From Pengzhenrongella sp031582905 (GTDB lineage Bacteria; Actinomycetota; Actinomycetes; Actinomycetales; Cellulomonadaceae), in contig NZ_CP133990.1 in assembly GCF_031582905.1 (NCBI RefSeq), positions 62,001-126,000 on the forward strand: a stretch of 64,000 bases of DNA, read 5' to 3'. Below are positions 52,580 through 61,322 of this stretch, piece by piece. The notes under the pieces are model-generated. The model saw nothing but the letters and a program-made list of their open reading frames with translations, was not told the DNA's origin and searched no databases. The position numbers and the translations under genes were made by a program. Position 1 is the first letter of the stretch. Each line of letters begins with the position of its first letter.

Positions 52580-53767
52580 GTGAACTGGCTCGACGACCGG
52601 GTGGGTGCGGTGCTGACCGGCGCCGCCGTGGGGGACGCGCTGGGTGGTGCCACCGAGGGGTGGACGCCCGAGCAGATCGCGGAGCGGCACGGGGGCCGCG
52701 TGACCGGGATCGTCCCGCCGTACTACGACGACTGGCGCACGGCGCGGCCGATCGCGCCGTACCACAAGGGTGACGGGCACGTCACCGACGACACCCTCAT
52801 GACCCACGCCCTGGTGGACGTGTACGCCAAGCGGCGCCGGCACCTCGACGCGTTCAACGTCGCGGAGGACCTCGTCCCGCTCATGATCGGCGCGACCCGC
52901 TGGGTGCCCGAGCTCGAGGCGGACGCACTCATCCTCCAGCGCGTGTTCCTCGCCGAGAAGTGGATCGTCGCACGCCTGCACTACGGCCACGTCGACCCGC
53001 GCGAGGCGGGCGTGGGCAACATCGTCAACTGCGGCGCCACGATGTACATGGCACCGGTCGGCCTGGTGAACGCCGGCGACCCGGAGGGCGCGTACCGCGA
53101 GGCCATCGACCTGGCCGGGGCGCACCAGTCGTCCTACGGCCGGGAGGCGGCGGGTGTCTTCGCGGCGGCCGTCGCGGCGTCCGTCGTCCCGGGGGCCACC
53201 GCGCGGTCGGTCGTCGACGCCGCCGCGGCGCTCGCGCACGACGGCACCGCGGCCGCGGTGGCCGCGGTGGTCGGCGCCGTCGAGCGCGCCGGGGCCGTGG
53301 GACCGGACGAGCTGGGCCGGGTCATCCGCGACGCCGTCGCGCCGTACGACACCGTCGGGCCGGAGTACCGCAGCCCCGCGATGGACGCCCGGCTGCCCTC
53401 GCGCACCAAGTCGATCGAGGAGCTGCCCGCCGCCCTGGGGTTCGTCCTGGCGCACGACGGCGACTTCAGCGCCGCCGTCCTCGGCGCGGTCAACTACGGC
53501 CGCGACGCGGACTCGATCGCGACGATGGCCGGTGCGATCTGCGGCGGCCTGGGGGGACGTGAGGTCATCCCGGCCGACTGGGCGCGGGACATCGCGGCCG
53601 CGAGCCGCATCGACCTCGACGCGGTCGGTGCCACCATGGCCGACGTCGTCCGCGACGTCGCCGCGGCGGACGCCGAGCGCGCCCGTGCCCGGGTGGAGAC
53701 GCTCGCCGCGCTCACGGCGGCGCAGCCCTCCCCGGCGCAGCCTTCCGCGGGTCGGGACCTGGGTTGA
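52580..53767 (+). CDS. ADP-ribosylglycohydrolase-fold enzyme 1
   Basis: The 395-residue protein has the metal sites of the DraG/ARH family: GDALGGATEG near 18-27, TDDTLMTHALV near 69, and DADSIATMAGAICGG near 312. The family cleaves N- or O-glycosidic bonds to ADP-ribose. In a sugar-transport operon with a ribokinase it more likely cleaves a small riboside-like compound. GTG 52580 follows AGGAGAG. The TGA overlaps the TTG start of the next gene, a second, more distant member of the same family. Confidence 0.88.
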   Translation: MNWLDDRVGAVLTGAAVGDALGGATEGWTPEQIAERHGGRVTGIVPPYYDDWRTARPIAPYHKGDGHVTDDTLMTHALVDVYAKRRRHLDAFNVAEDLVPLMIGATRWVPELEADALILQRVFLAEKWIVARLHYGHVDPREAGVGNIVNCGATMYMAPVGLVNAGDPEGAYREAIDLAGAHQSSYGREAAGVFAAAVAASVVPGATARSVVDAAAALAHDGTAAAVAAVVGAVERAGAVGPDELGRVIRDAVAPYDTVGPEYRSPAMDARLPSRTKSIEELPAALGFVLAHDGDFSAAVLGAVNYGRDADSIATMAGAICGGLGGREVIPADWARDIAAASRIDLDAVGATMADVVRDVAAADAERARARVETLAALTAAQPSPAQPSAGRDLG

Positions 53768-55168
53768 GGCTCACCTGGGCGCAGCCGGAGGACCTCGTGC
53801 CGGCCGAGCTGGTCGCGCTGCACGAGCAGGGCGCCGACCCCGGGCCGGTCGACGCGGTGGCCGAGCGGTGGGCCGCCGCCGGCGGGGCGGTCGTCCCGTC
53901 GTCGGCCGGGGCGAGCGACCGCCCGGCCGACGCGGGGCTGCGCGCCCTCGCCCGCGACCTGCTCGACGAGCTCGCGACCCTGCAGCCGACGTCGGCCACC
54001 GAGCCGGACGGGTGGGACGAGATCGTGGCGCTCCTGCCCGCGTCGCCCGGCCGGGGGCCGGTCGGCGGAGCGCCGACCACCGAGACGGCCGCTGTGCCGG
54101 CCACCGTGCCGAGCCTCGACCGGTTCCTCGGTGCGTGGACGGGCCGGGCGGCCGGGTGCCTGCTCGGCAAGCCGGTCGAGAAGATCCCGCGCGCCGGCAT
54201 CGAGGAGATCCTGCGCTCGACCGGTCGCTGGCCGCTGGACCGGTGGTTCACCGCGGTGGGCCTCGACCCCGCCGTCGCCGCACGCTGGCCGTGGAACCGC
54301 CGCAGCGCCCCGACCTCCTCGAGGAGACCATCGACGGGATGCCCGAGGACGACGACCTCAACTTCCCGATGCTCGCCCTCGACCTGCTCGAGGTGCACGG
54401 GGACGCGCTCACCACGGACGACGTCGCCCTCGCGTGGCTCGCGAACCTGCCCGCCGGGCGGGTCTTCACCGCCGAGCGCGCCGCGTACCGCAACCTGCTC
54501 GACGCGCGCCCCGTGCCGCAGACCGCGACCCACCACAACCCCTTCCGGGAGTGGATCGGCGCGCTCATCCGCACCGACGCCTTCGGCTGGGCCCACCCCG
54601 GCGACCCGCTCACGGCGGCCCGGCTCGCCTGGACGGACGCGCGTCTGAGCCACACCCGCAACGGCCTGTACGGCGCGATGTGGGCCGCCGCGCTGTGCTC
54701 GGCCTCCGTGGTCGCCGACGACGTCCGCGCCGTCCTGGACGCCGCCGACGGCGTCGTGCCGCCCGGGAGCCGGCTCGCGGCGGCGGTCGCGCTCGGGCGC
54801 GAGCTCGGCGACTCCGGCCGCCCCGTCACCGACGCGCTGGACGTGCTGCACGCCGAGCTCGGCCGGCACCACTGGGTGCACACCCTCAACAACGCCGCCC
54901 TGATCGCCTTCGCGCTCGCCGGGGTGGCGCCGGTGGCGCCGACCTGGGGCGCAGCATCGCGATCGCGGTCACCGGCGGGTGGGACACCGACTCGGCCGGC
55001 GCGACCGTGGGGTCGGTGGTCGGCGGCCTGCGCGGCGCCGCCGCGATCCCCGCGCAGTGGTCTGAGCCCCTGCGGGGCCGGATCGCCACGTCGCTGCCCG
55101 GCGGGGCGACGCGTGACATCGAGGACCTGGCGCGGCGGACCCGCGCGCTGAGCGGAGGTGACCGGTGA
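53764..55168 (+). CDS. ADP-ribosylglycohydrolase-fold enzyme 2 (two frame breaks)
   Basis: About 468 residues. It has an extra N-terminal region of about 120 residues (MRLTWAQPEDLVPAEL), then FLGAWTGRAAGCLLGKPVEK, an acidic metal motif PEDDDLNFPML (about 195) and DTDSAGATVGSVVGG near 415. These match the family sites, in a form different from the partner. The frame breaks at C4 54308-54311 and G4 54921-54924; one base at each restores it. Start TTG 53764 overlaps the previous stop. It overlaps the ribokinase by four bases, so the three are tightly coupled. Confidence 0.85.
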
Positions 55169-56136
55169 GCGGTGTGGTGGTGGTCGGCAGCGCCAACCTC
55201 GACGTGGTGGTGCGGGTGCCGCGCATCCCCGGGCCCGGCGAGACGCTGCTCGCGGGCGGGATCGCGCGGGGTGCGGGCGGCAAGGGCGCGAACCAGGCGG
55301 TCGCGTCCGCGCGGGCCGGCGGCGCGCCGACGGCGTTCGTCGGCGCGGTGGGCCGGGACGACGACGGCGCCGCGCTGCGCGCCTCGCTGACCGCCGCCGG
55401 CGTGGGTGTCGAGGCGCTCGGGGAGTCCGGCGAGCCGTCCGGGACCGCGCTCATCTCGGTGTCCGACGACGGCGAGAACGCGATCGTCGTCGTCGGCGGG
55501 GCGAACGCGTCGTGGGACCGGCTCTCCGACGCCCAGCGGGCGACCGTCGCCGCGGCCGACGTCGTCCTGGCGCAGCTCGAGGTGCCGCTCGACGTCGTCC
55601 TCGGCGCCGCGCACGCGCGGCGCCCCGGTGTGCCGTTCGTGCTCAACGCCGCGCCGTCGCGCGACCTGCCGCCCGCGCTGTGGGCCCAGGTCGACGTCCT
55701 GGTGGTCAACGAGCACGAGGCGCGCGACCTGGCCGGCGGTGCGTCGCTCGACGACGCCGTCGCCGCGCTCGCCGCCCGCGTCCCGGCGGTCGTGGTGACC
55801 CTGGGGGCGCAGGGCTGCGTCGTCGTCGAGGGCCAGCGGCGCACCGACGTGCTCGGCACCCCGGTGCGCCCGGTCGACACCACGGGCGCGGGCGACACCT
55901 TCTGCGGCGTGCTCGCCGCGCGTCTCGCCGCCGGGGACGGCCTCGTGGAGGCGGCCCGGTGGGGTGGCGCGGCGGCCGCGCTCGCGGTGCAGCGTCCCGG
56001 CGCGCAGTCCGCGGTGCCGACCGCGGACGAGACCCGCCGCGCCCGCGCGGCGCAGGACGACGGGGCCGACGGTGCCGACGGCGCGGACCTTGCCGACGGT
56101 GCCCGGTCCGCCCGGACCGAGGGGACCCCGCGATGA
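55165..56136 (+). CDS. Ribokinase-like PfkB-family sugar kinase
   Basis: The 323-residue kinase has both PfkB signatures: GAGGKGANQAVASARAGG (about 33-50) and VDTTGAGDTFCGVLAARLAAG (about 237-257) with the catalytic Asp. The overall pattern (opening VVVGSANLDVVVRVPRIPGPGE) is closest to ribokinase, which makes ribose 5-phosphate from ribose and ATP. GTG 55165 overlaps the stop of the glycohydrolase gene (GTGA). An acidic low-complexity tail (DDGADGADGADLADGA) is unusual. Its place suggests it phosphorylates the sugar freed by the two glycohydrolases. Confidence 0.9.
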   Translation: MSGVVVVGSANLDVVVRVPRIPGPGETLLAGGIARGAGGKGANQAVASARAGGAPTAFVGAVGRDDDGAALRASLTAAGVGVEALGESGEPSGTALISVSDDGENAIVVVGGANASWDRLSDAQRATVAAADVVLAQLEVPLDVVLGAAHARRPGVPFVLNAAPSRDLPPALWAQVDVLVVNEHEARDLAGGASLDDAVAALAARVPAVVVTLGAQGCVVVEGQRRTDVLGTPVRPVDTTGAGDTFCGVLAARLAAGDGLVEAARWGGAAAALAVQRPGAQSAVPTADETRRARAAQDDGADGADGADLADGARSARTEGTPR

Positions 56137-58153
56137 GCGACGGCTTCGACCCCCTGGTCCCGCGTTCCCTGGACCTGCCGACGGCCGTCCCGCTCGACGT
56201 CGACCTGTCGTCCGGCCCCGCGGCGGAGGCGCTCGACGAGGCGAAGATCCTCGCGGCGCCCGACGACCCGGCCGACCTGCCCCGCTGGCGCGCGCAGCTC
56301 GCCGCCTGGCGGGCGGGGCGCGGGCCCGGCACGGGCACACCGGCGAGCGGTACGACCGCCCCGAGGCCGCGTGGGCGGCGACCTGCTTCACGGTCGCCCA
56401 GGTGTGGCTGTGGGACGAGCTGTTCTTCGACGCCGCCGCCCAGCGGTTCACCCCGGACCGCTTCCTCGCCGACGCCCGCGAGCGCCTCGGCGGCGTCGAC
56501 GGCGTCGTGCTGTGGCACGCGTACCCGGTGATCGGGATCGACGACCGCAACCAGTGGGACTTCTACCGCGACGTCCCCGGCCTGCCCGACGTCGTCGCGG
56601 CGCTCCAGGGCGCGGGCGTGCGGGTGTTCGTCGACTACAACCCGTGGGACACCGGCACCCGGCGCGGCCACGACGACGTCACCGAGCTCGCCGACGTCGT
56701 GCGCCTGCTGGGTGCCGACGGGGTCTTCCTCGACACCCTGAAGAAGGCCGAGCCCGCGCTCGTCGGCGCGCTCGAGGCGGCCCGCCCCGGGATCGCGCTC
56801 GAGGGCGAGTCGAAGCTCGCGACCGAGCGCGTCGCCGACCACGCGCTCTCCTGGGCGCAGTGGTTCGCCGACTCCGGTGCCCCCGGCGTCCTGCGCGCGC
56901 ACCTGTACGAGCGGCGGCACATGCAGCACCACGTGCGCCGCTGGAACCGGGACCACTCCGCCGAGCTGCAGTCCGCGTGGGTCAACGGCGTCGGGCTCAT
57001 GGTGTGGGAGGTCGTGTTCGGCGTCTGGGTCGGCTGGAACGAGCGGGACGCGACGACGCTGCGCCGCATGCTGCCCGTGCAGCGCCGCCTGTCCCGGCTG
57101 CTCGTCGACGGCGAGTGGGTGCCGCTCGCGCCGCTGCTGCCGGGTGCGCGCGAGGCCGGCGTGCACGCGTCGTCCTTCACCCGGAACGGCGTCACGCTGT
57201 GGACGCTGGTCAACCGCTCCACCGCCGACGTCACGCTCCCGGTGCTCGACGCCGCACCCGGCCGCTGGGTCGACCTGCACGCCGGGCGGGACGCGGACCC
57301 GCGGCCGGCGACGGGCCCGGTGACGGTGCGCGTCCCGGGCCGCGGCGTGGCCGCCGTGCTGCACGTCGCCGAGGGGGCACGGCGCCCGCGGACCTGGACG
57401 CGCTGCTCGCCGAGCTGGCCGCCGTGCCGCAGTCCGGCGACCCGGCGTTCGTGCACCGCCGCGCGGTGCGCGTGCCGCCGCCCGTGCCGGTGGCGGCCCG
57501 GGACCGTGACGCGCAGGGCGACGTCGTCGTCGTGCCGGCGGGGAGCACGTCCTCACGGTCCGCCACCGCGCGCGGGAGACCGGGATGTACGACGGCGCTC
57601 CCTACGTCGAGGAGTGGAAGCCCCTGCCGCCGCGGCTGCACGACCCCGGACGCTCGAGCGCGTCGTCCACCTCGACGTCCCCGTGCAGGTCGCGGCGCGC
57701 GAGGTGTCCGTCGCCGAGTGGGACGCCTTCGTCGCCGCGACCGGGTACGAGCCCCGCGTCCCGAACCGCTACCTGACGGGCACCGCGGGCCCGTCCGACC
57801 CCTCCGACCCCGAGGCGCCCGTCACCCGGATCGGGCTCGACGACGCGCGCGCCTACGCGGCGTGGGTCGGCGGGCGGCTGCCCACCGAGGACGAGTGGCA
57901 GCTCGCCGCCGCGCTCCCCGGGTTCCGGCGCCGCACCCCGGCGGTGTGGAGCTGGACCGAGAGCGAGCACACCGACGGCCGCACCCGGTTCGTCATGCTC
58001 AAGGGCGGCGCCGACCACGTCAGCACCGGGTCCCACTGGTACTTCGACGGCGGGGTGCGCGGGCCCGAGTTCACCGCGAAGTACCTGCTGCCCGGGCTGG
58101 GCGTCGAGCGCTCGGCGAGCATCGGGTTCCGCTGCTGCTGGGAGGACCGATGA
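56133..58153 (+). CDS. Glycoside-hydrolase-like domain fused to formylglycine-enzyme-like domain (four frame breaks)
   Basis: About 674 residues after repair. The N-terminal 420 residues look like a TIM barrel with a C-terminal beta domain: VVLWHAYPVIGIDDRNQWDF, VRVFVDYNPWDTGT, the candidate acids GADGVFLDTLKK and IALEGESKL, then SSFTRNGVTLWTLVNRST. The last 200 residues resemble SUMF1/FGE/EgtB-type domains (SVAEWDAFVAATGYEPRV, AYAAWVGGRLPTEDEWQLAA, VWSWTESEHTDGR, SIGFRCC). The frame breaks at 56313-56316, 57373-57377, 57540-57543 and 57644-57647; each needs one G or C. Its start overlaps the ribokinase stop. The function is unknown; no signal peptide is seen. Confidence 0.75.
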
Positions 58154-59367
58154 CCGACCACGGGCGAAACCACGACCACGACGCCGGCGCGCTGGCCGGG
58201 CTGCGGGTGCTGGACGTCTCGACCCTGTTCGCCGGGCCGATGGCGGCGATGCACCTGGGGGACATGGGGGCGGAGGTCATCAAGGTCGAGCACCCGCGGC
58301 GACCCGACCCGTCCCGCGGGCACGGCCCCTCGCGCGACGGGCACAACCTGTGGTGGAAGACCCTCGGCCGCAACAAGCGCACGGTCACCCTGGACCTGTC
58401 CGTGCCCGCCGGGCAGAGGGTGTTCACCCGGCTCGCCGCGACGGCCGACGTCGTCATCGAGAACTTCCGCCCCGGCACGCTCGAGCGCTGGGACCTCGGG
58501 CCCGACCGCCTCGCCGCGGTGAACCCGGGTCTCGTGCTCGCGCGCGTCACCGGCTTCGGCCAGGTCGGCCCGTACCGGCGCCGGCCGGGCTTCGGGACGC
58601 TCGCGGAGGCGATGAGCGGGTTCGCGGCGATGACCGGCGAGCCGGACGGCCCGCCCACGCTGCCACCCTTCGGGCTGGCAGACGGCGTCGCCTCGCTCGC
58701 GACCGCCTACGCCGTCATGGTCGCGCTGCACGCCCGCGAGCGCACCGGGCTCGGGCAGGTGGTCGACCTCGCGATCATCGAGCCGATCCTCGCGATGCTC
58801 GGCCCGCAGATCACCCGCTGGGATCAGCTCGGGACCACGCAGCCCCGCACCGGCAACCGGTCGGCGAACAACGCGCCCCGCAACACCTACCGGACCGCCG
58901 ACGGCCTGTGGGTCGCGGTGTCGACGAGCGCGCAGAGCATCGCCGAGCGGGTGATGACGCTGGTCGGCCGGCCCGACCTCGCCGCGGAGCCGTGGTTCGC
59001 GTCCGGCGCGGAGCGCGCCGCCCACGCCGACGAGTTCGACGACGCCGTCGGGGCCTGGATCGCCCGCCGCACGCGCGACGAGGTGGTCGCCGCGTTCGAG
59101 GAGGCGCAGGCCGCGGTCGCACCCGTCTACGACGCGCAGGACATCATGGCCGACCCCCAGTTCGAGGCCCTCGGCACCATCCGTCGGGTCCACGACGACG
59201 ACCTGGGGGACATGGCCATGCAGGGGCCGCTGTTCCGGCTGTCCCGGGACCGGCCGGTGCTCGGGTTCACCGGCCGGGTGCCGGGCGCGGACACCGACGC
59301 CGTGCTCGGCGAGCTCGGGTACGACACCGACGCGATCACCGCCCTGCGCGCCGGCGGTGCGGTGTGA
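58150..59367 (+). CDS. Class III CoA-transferase (CaiB/BaiF family)
   Basis: The 405-residue enzyme has the family opening LAGLRVLDVSTLFAGPMAAMHLGDMGAEVIKVEHP (read across 14-48), the conserved NKRTVTLDL segment and the catalytic Asp in GQVVDLAIIEP (about 200). It moves CoA from one acid to another. ATG 58150 overlaps the stop of the fusion gene (ATGA). With the CitE-like lyase that follows, it could activate a hydroxy acid for cleavage. Both acids are unknown. Confidence 0.92.
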   Translation: MTDHGRNHDHDAGALAGLRVLDVSTLFAGPMAAMHLGDMGAEVIKVEHPRRPDPSRGHGPSRDGHNLWWKTLGRNKRTVTLDLSVPAGQRVFTRLAATADVVIENFRPGTLERWDLGPDRLAAVNPGLVLARVTGFGQVGPYRRRPGFGTLAEAMSGFAAMTGEPDGPPTLPPFGLADGVASLATAYAVMVALHARERTGLGQVVDLAIIEPILAMLGPQITRWDQLGTTQPRTGNRSANNAPRNTYRTADGLWVAVSTSAQSIAERVMTLVGRPDLAAEPWFASGAERAAHADEFDDAVGAWIARRTRDEVVAAFEEAQAAVAPVYDAQDIMADPQFEALGTIRRVHDDDLGDMAMQGPLFRLSRDRPVLGFTGRVPGADTDAVLGELGYDTDAITALRAGGAV

Positions 59368-60203
59368 CGGCGCCCGCCGGGCGCCCGGTGCTCACGCTGC
59401 TCTACGTCCCCGGCGACCAGCCCGCGCGCATCGCCAAGGCGCTCGCCTCCACCGCGGACGTCGTCATCGTCGACCTGGAGGACGCCGTCGCGCCCGACCG
59501 CAAGGACGTCGCCCGGGCGGCCGCCGTCGAGGCCGTCGCCGCCACCGACCGGCCGGTCCAGGTACGGGTCAACGCGCTGGGCTCGCCGTGGGCGCTCGAC
59601 GACGTCGCCGCGGTCGCCGACCTGCCGCTCGGCGTCGGGTTGCGCGTGCCCAAGGTCGTCGACGTCGACGACGTCCGGACGCTCGCCGCCTCGGCGCCGG
59701 GTCGGGGGCTGCACCTGCTGCTCGAGTCGGCGCTCGGGGTCGAGCGCGCCTTCGACCTCGCGACCGCGAGCCCCGACGTCGCCGGGCTGGGCCTCGGCGA
59801 GGCCGACCTGCGGTCCGACCTCGGCCTGACCGGCGACGCGGGCCTGCTCTACGCGCGCTCGCGGGTCATCGTCGCGGCCCGGGCGGCGGGTCTGCCGGCC
59901 CCGGCGATGTCCGCCTACACCCGGGTGGGCGACCCCGAGGGGCTGCGCGAGTCGTGCCTGGCCGGCCGTGCGCTCGGCTTCCTCGGCCGCACCGCGATCC
60001 ACCCCGCGCAGCTCGACGTCATCGTGGCGGCGTTCCGGCCGTCCGCCGAGGAGGTCGAGCGCGCCGCTGCGGTCGTGGACGGGGTCGCCGCCGCGACGAC
60101 GGTCGGGCGGGGGACGGTCGTCCTGCCCGACGGCACGTTCCTCGACGTCGCGATGGTCGAGCAGGCGCGTCGCGTGCTGGCGCTCGCGGACCGCGACCGG
60201 TGA
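59364..60203 (+). CDS. CitE-like CoA-ester lyase (HpcH/HpaI aldolase family)
   Basis: The 279-residue enzyme has the CitE/malyl-CoA lyase features: LLYVPGDQPARIAKAL, VIVDLEDAVAPDRKDVAR, RVPKVVDVDDV, Mg2+ ligands in LLLESALGVERA and GLGEADLRSDLG, and GRTAIHPAQLDVI. These enzymes split malyl-, citramalyl- or similar hydroxyacyl-CoA into an acyl-CoA and a keto acid. GTG 59364 overlaps the transferase stop (GTGA). It would act on the CoA ester made by the gene before it. Confidence 0.9.
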   Translation: MTAPAGRPVLTLLYVPGDQPARIAKALASTADVVIVDLEDAVAPDRKDVARAAAVEAVAATDRPVQVRVNALGSPWALDDVAAVADLPLGVGLRVPKVVDVDDVRTLAASAPGRGLHLLLESALGVERAFDLATASPDVAGLGLGEADLRSDLGLTGDAGLLYARSRVIVAARAAGLPAPAMSAYTRVGDPEGLRESCLAGRALGFLGRTAIHPAQLDVIVAAFRPSAEEVERAAAVVDGVAAATTVGRGTVVLPDGTFLDVAMVEQARRVLALADRDR

Positions 60204-60850
60204 GCGCCGGCCGCCTCGTCCTGCTGCGGCACGGGCGCACCGCCTGGAACGACACCGGCCGGCTCCAGGGCCGCTCGGACGTCCCCCTGGACGACGTCGG
60301 GCAGCGGCAGGCCGTGGCCGCCGCGGCGACGCTGCGCGACCCCGCGCCCGCACTCGTGCTGTCGTCCGACCTGCGCCGGGCGCACGACACCGCCCGCGTG
60401 CTCGCGCACGCGTCCGGCGCGCCGCTGCGCACCGACCCGCGACTGCGCGAACGCGACTTCGGCGCGTGGGAGGGCCTGACCGGCGACCGGATCGCCGCCA
60501 CCTGGCCCGACGCGTACGCCGCGTGGCGCCGCGGCGACGAGCCGGTCGAGATGGCGGCCGAGGCGCGCGCCGCCGTCGGGCACCGGGTGGCCGCCGCCGT
60601 CACGGACGCGGTCGGATGCGTCGCGGACGGCGGGACGCTCGTGGTCGTCGGCCACGGCGGGGCGCTGTCGACCGCGATGGCGGCGCTGCTCGGCATGACG
60701 CCGGGGGAGTGGTTCGGCGTCTACGCGATGGGCAACGGCCGCTGGTCCGTCCTCGAGCCCAACCCGCGCCGGGAGCCCGCGTGGCGCCTGCGGCGGCACG
60801 ACGTCGCCCCGGATGCCGGCGCGGCGTGTTCAGATCTCGCCACTGGCTGA
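60200..60850 (+). CDS. Histidine phosphatase (phosphoglycerate mutase-like)
   Basis: The 216-residue enzyme has the catalytic RHG in LVLLRHGRTAWNDTGRLQG, a second conserved segment ERDFGAWEGLTGDRIAATWP and the second histidine in VVVGHGGALSTAM. It removes phosphate from a small molecule or sugar phosphate. GTG 60200 overlaps the lyase stop (GTGA), and it is the last gene of the coupled set. It could dephosphorylate an intermediate of the pathway, but the substrate is not known. Confidence 0.9.
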   Translation: MSAGRLVLLRHGRTAWNDTGRLQGRSDVPLDDVGQRQAVAAAATLRDPAPALVLSSDLRRAHDTARVLAHASGAPLRTDPRLRERDFGAWEGLTGDRIAATWPDAYAAWRRGDEPVEMAAEARAAVGHRVAAAVTDAVGCVADGGTLVVVGHGGALSTAMAALLGMTPGEWFGVYAMGNGRWSVLEPNPRREPAWRLRRHDVAPDAGAACSDLATG

Positions 60851-61013
60851 TGGTGGACGCCGCCGGCATCCGCACCCTCCTACCGTCGTCGGGACACGGC
60901 ACACCACGTGCCCCGACCTCGACGACGAGGAGAGACCGTTGGCCACCACCCCGGCCGCCACGCACCTGCCCGACCCGCCGCCCCGGCACCCGCCGCCCCC
61001 TCGGCGGCGTCGC

Positions 61014-61202
61014 CCCGGCGAGCCGAGGCCGCGCGATGACCGCCCTCGGGTCGCCGGCGAACTCCGGCCACACCGACGCGACCGGCGCCGTCGTCGCCAG
61101 GCCGGCGTCCTGCAGCGCCCACGCCACCGTGAGCCCGGCGACGCCCTTGGTCGCCGACGCACACGGGCGTCTCGCGCCGGTAAGCATGGCGCGCTCCGGC
61201 AC
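61014..61202 (-). pseudogene. Remnant of a serine hydrolase (beta-lactamase/penicillin-binding fold)
   Basis: On the minus strand about 60 residues keep the start of a class C beta-lactamase-like domain: RRPCASATKGVAGLTVAWAL, with the SxxK catalytic motif as SATK, then PVASVWPEFAGDP. Nothing before or after continues the fold, so it is a decayed piece of about 20 percent of a gene. It fills most of the 472-base gap between the phosphatase and the SRPBCC gene; I see no other gene there. Confidence 0.5.
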
Positions 61203-61322
61203 CGCCCGGTCGCGGTCGGGGAAGCCGACCTAGCGTCGACGGCACCGACCGGCCGCTGCCGCACCCAGGGTGGCGCCGGACCGACCACGGGGCGCTGCGC
61301 CCCCGCAGGAGGTTCAGCACAG

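Noticed and set aside
51106..52653. Long minus-strand frame opposite the sugar-binding lipoprotein
   Set aside because: Composition is Arg/Gly/Asp/Val-rich without any fold, and the plus-strand protein has a clear lipobox and family pattern.
61036..61233. Small plus-strand frame after the phosphatase
   Set aside because: It lacks a ribosome site and overlaps the better supported serine-hydrolase remnant on the other strand.
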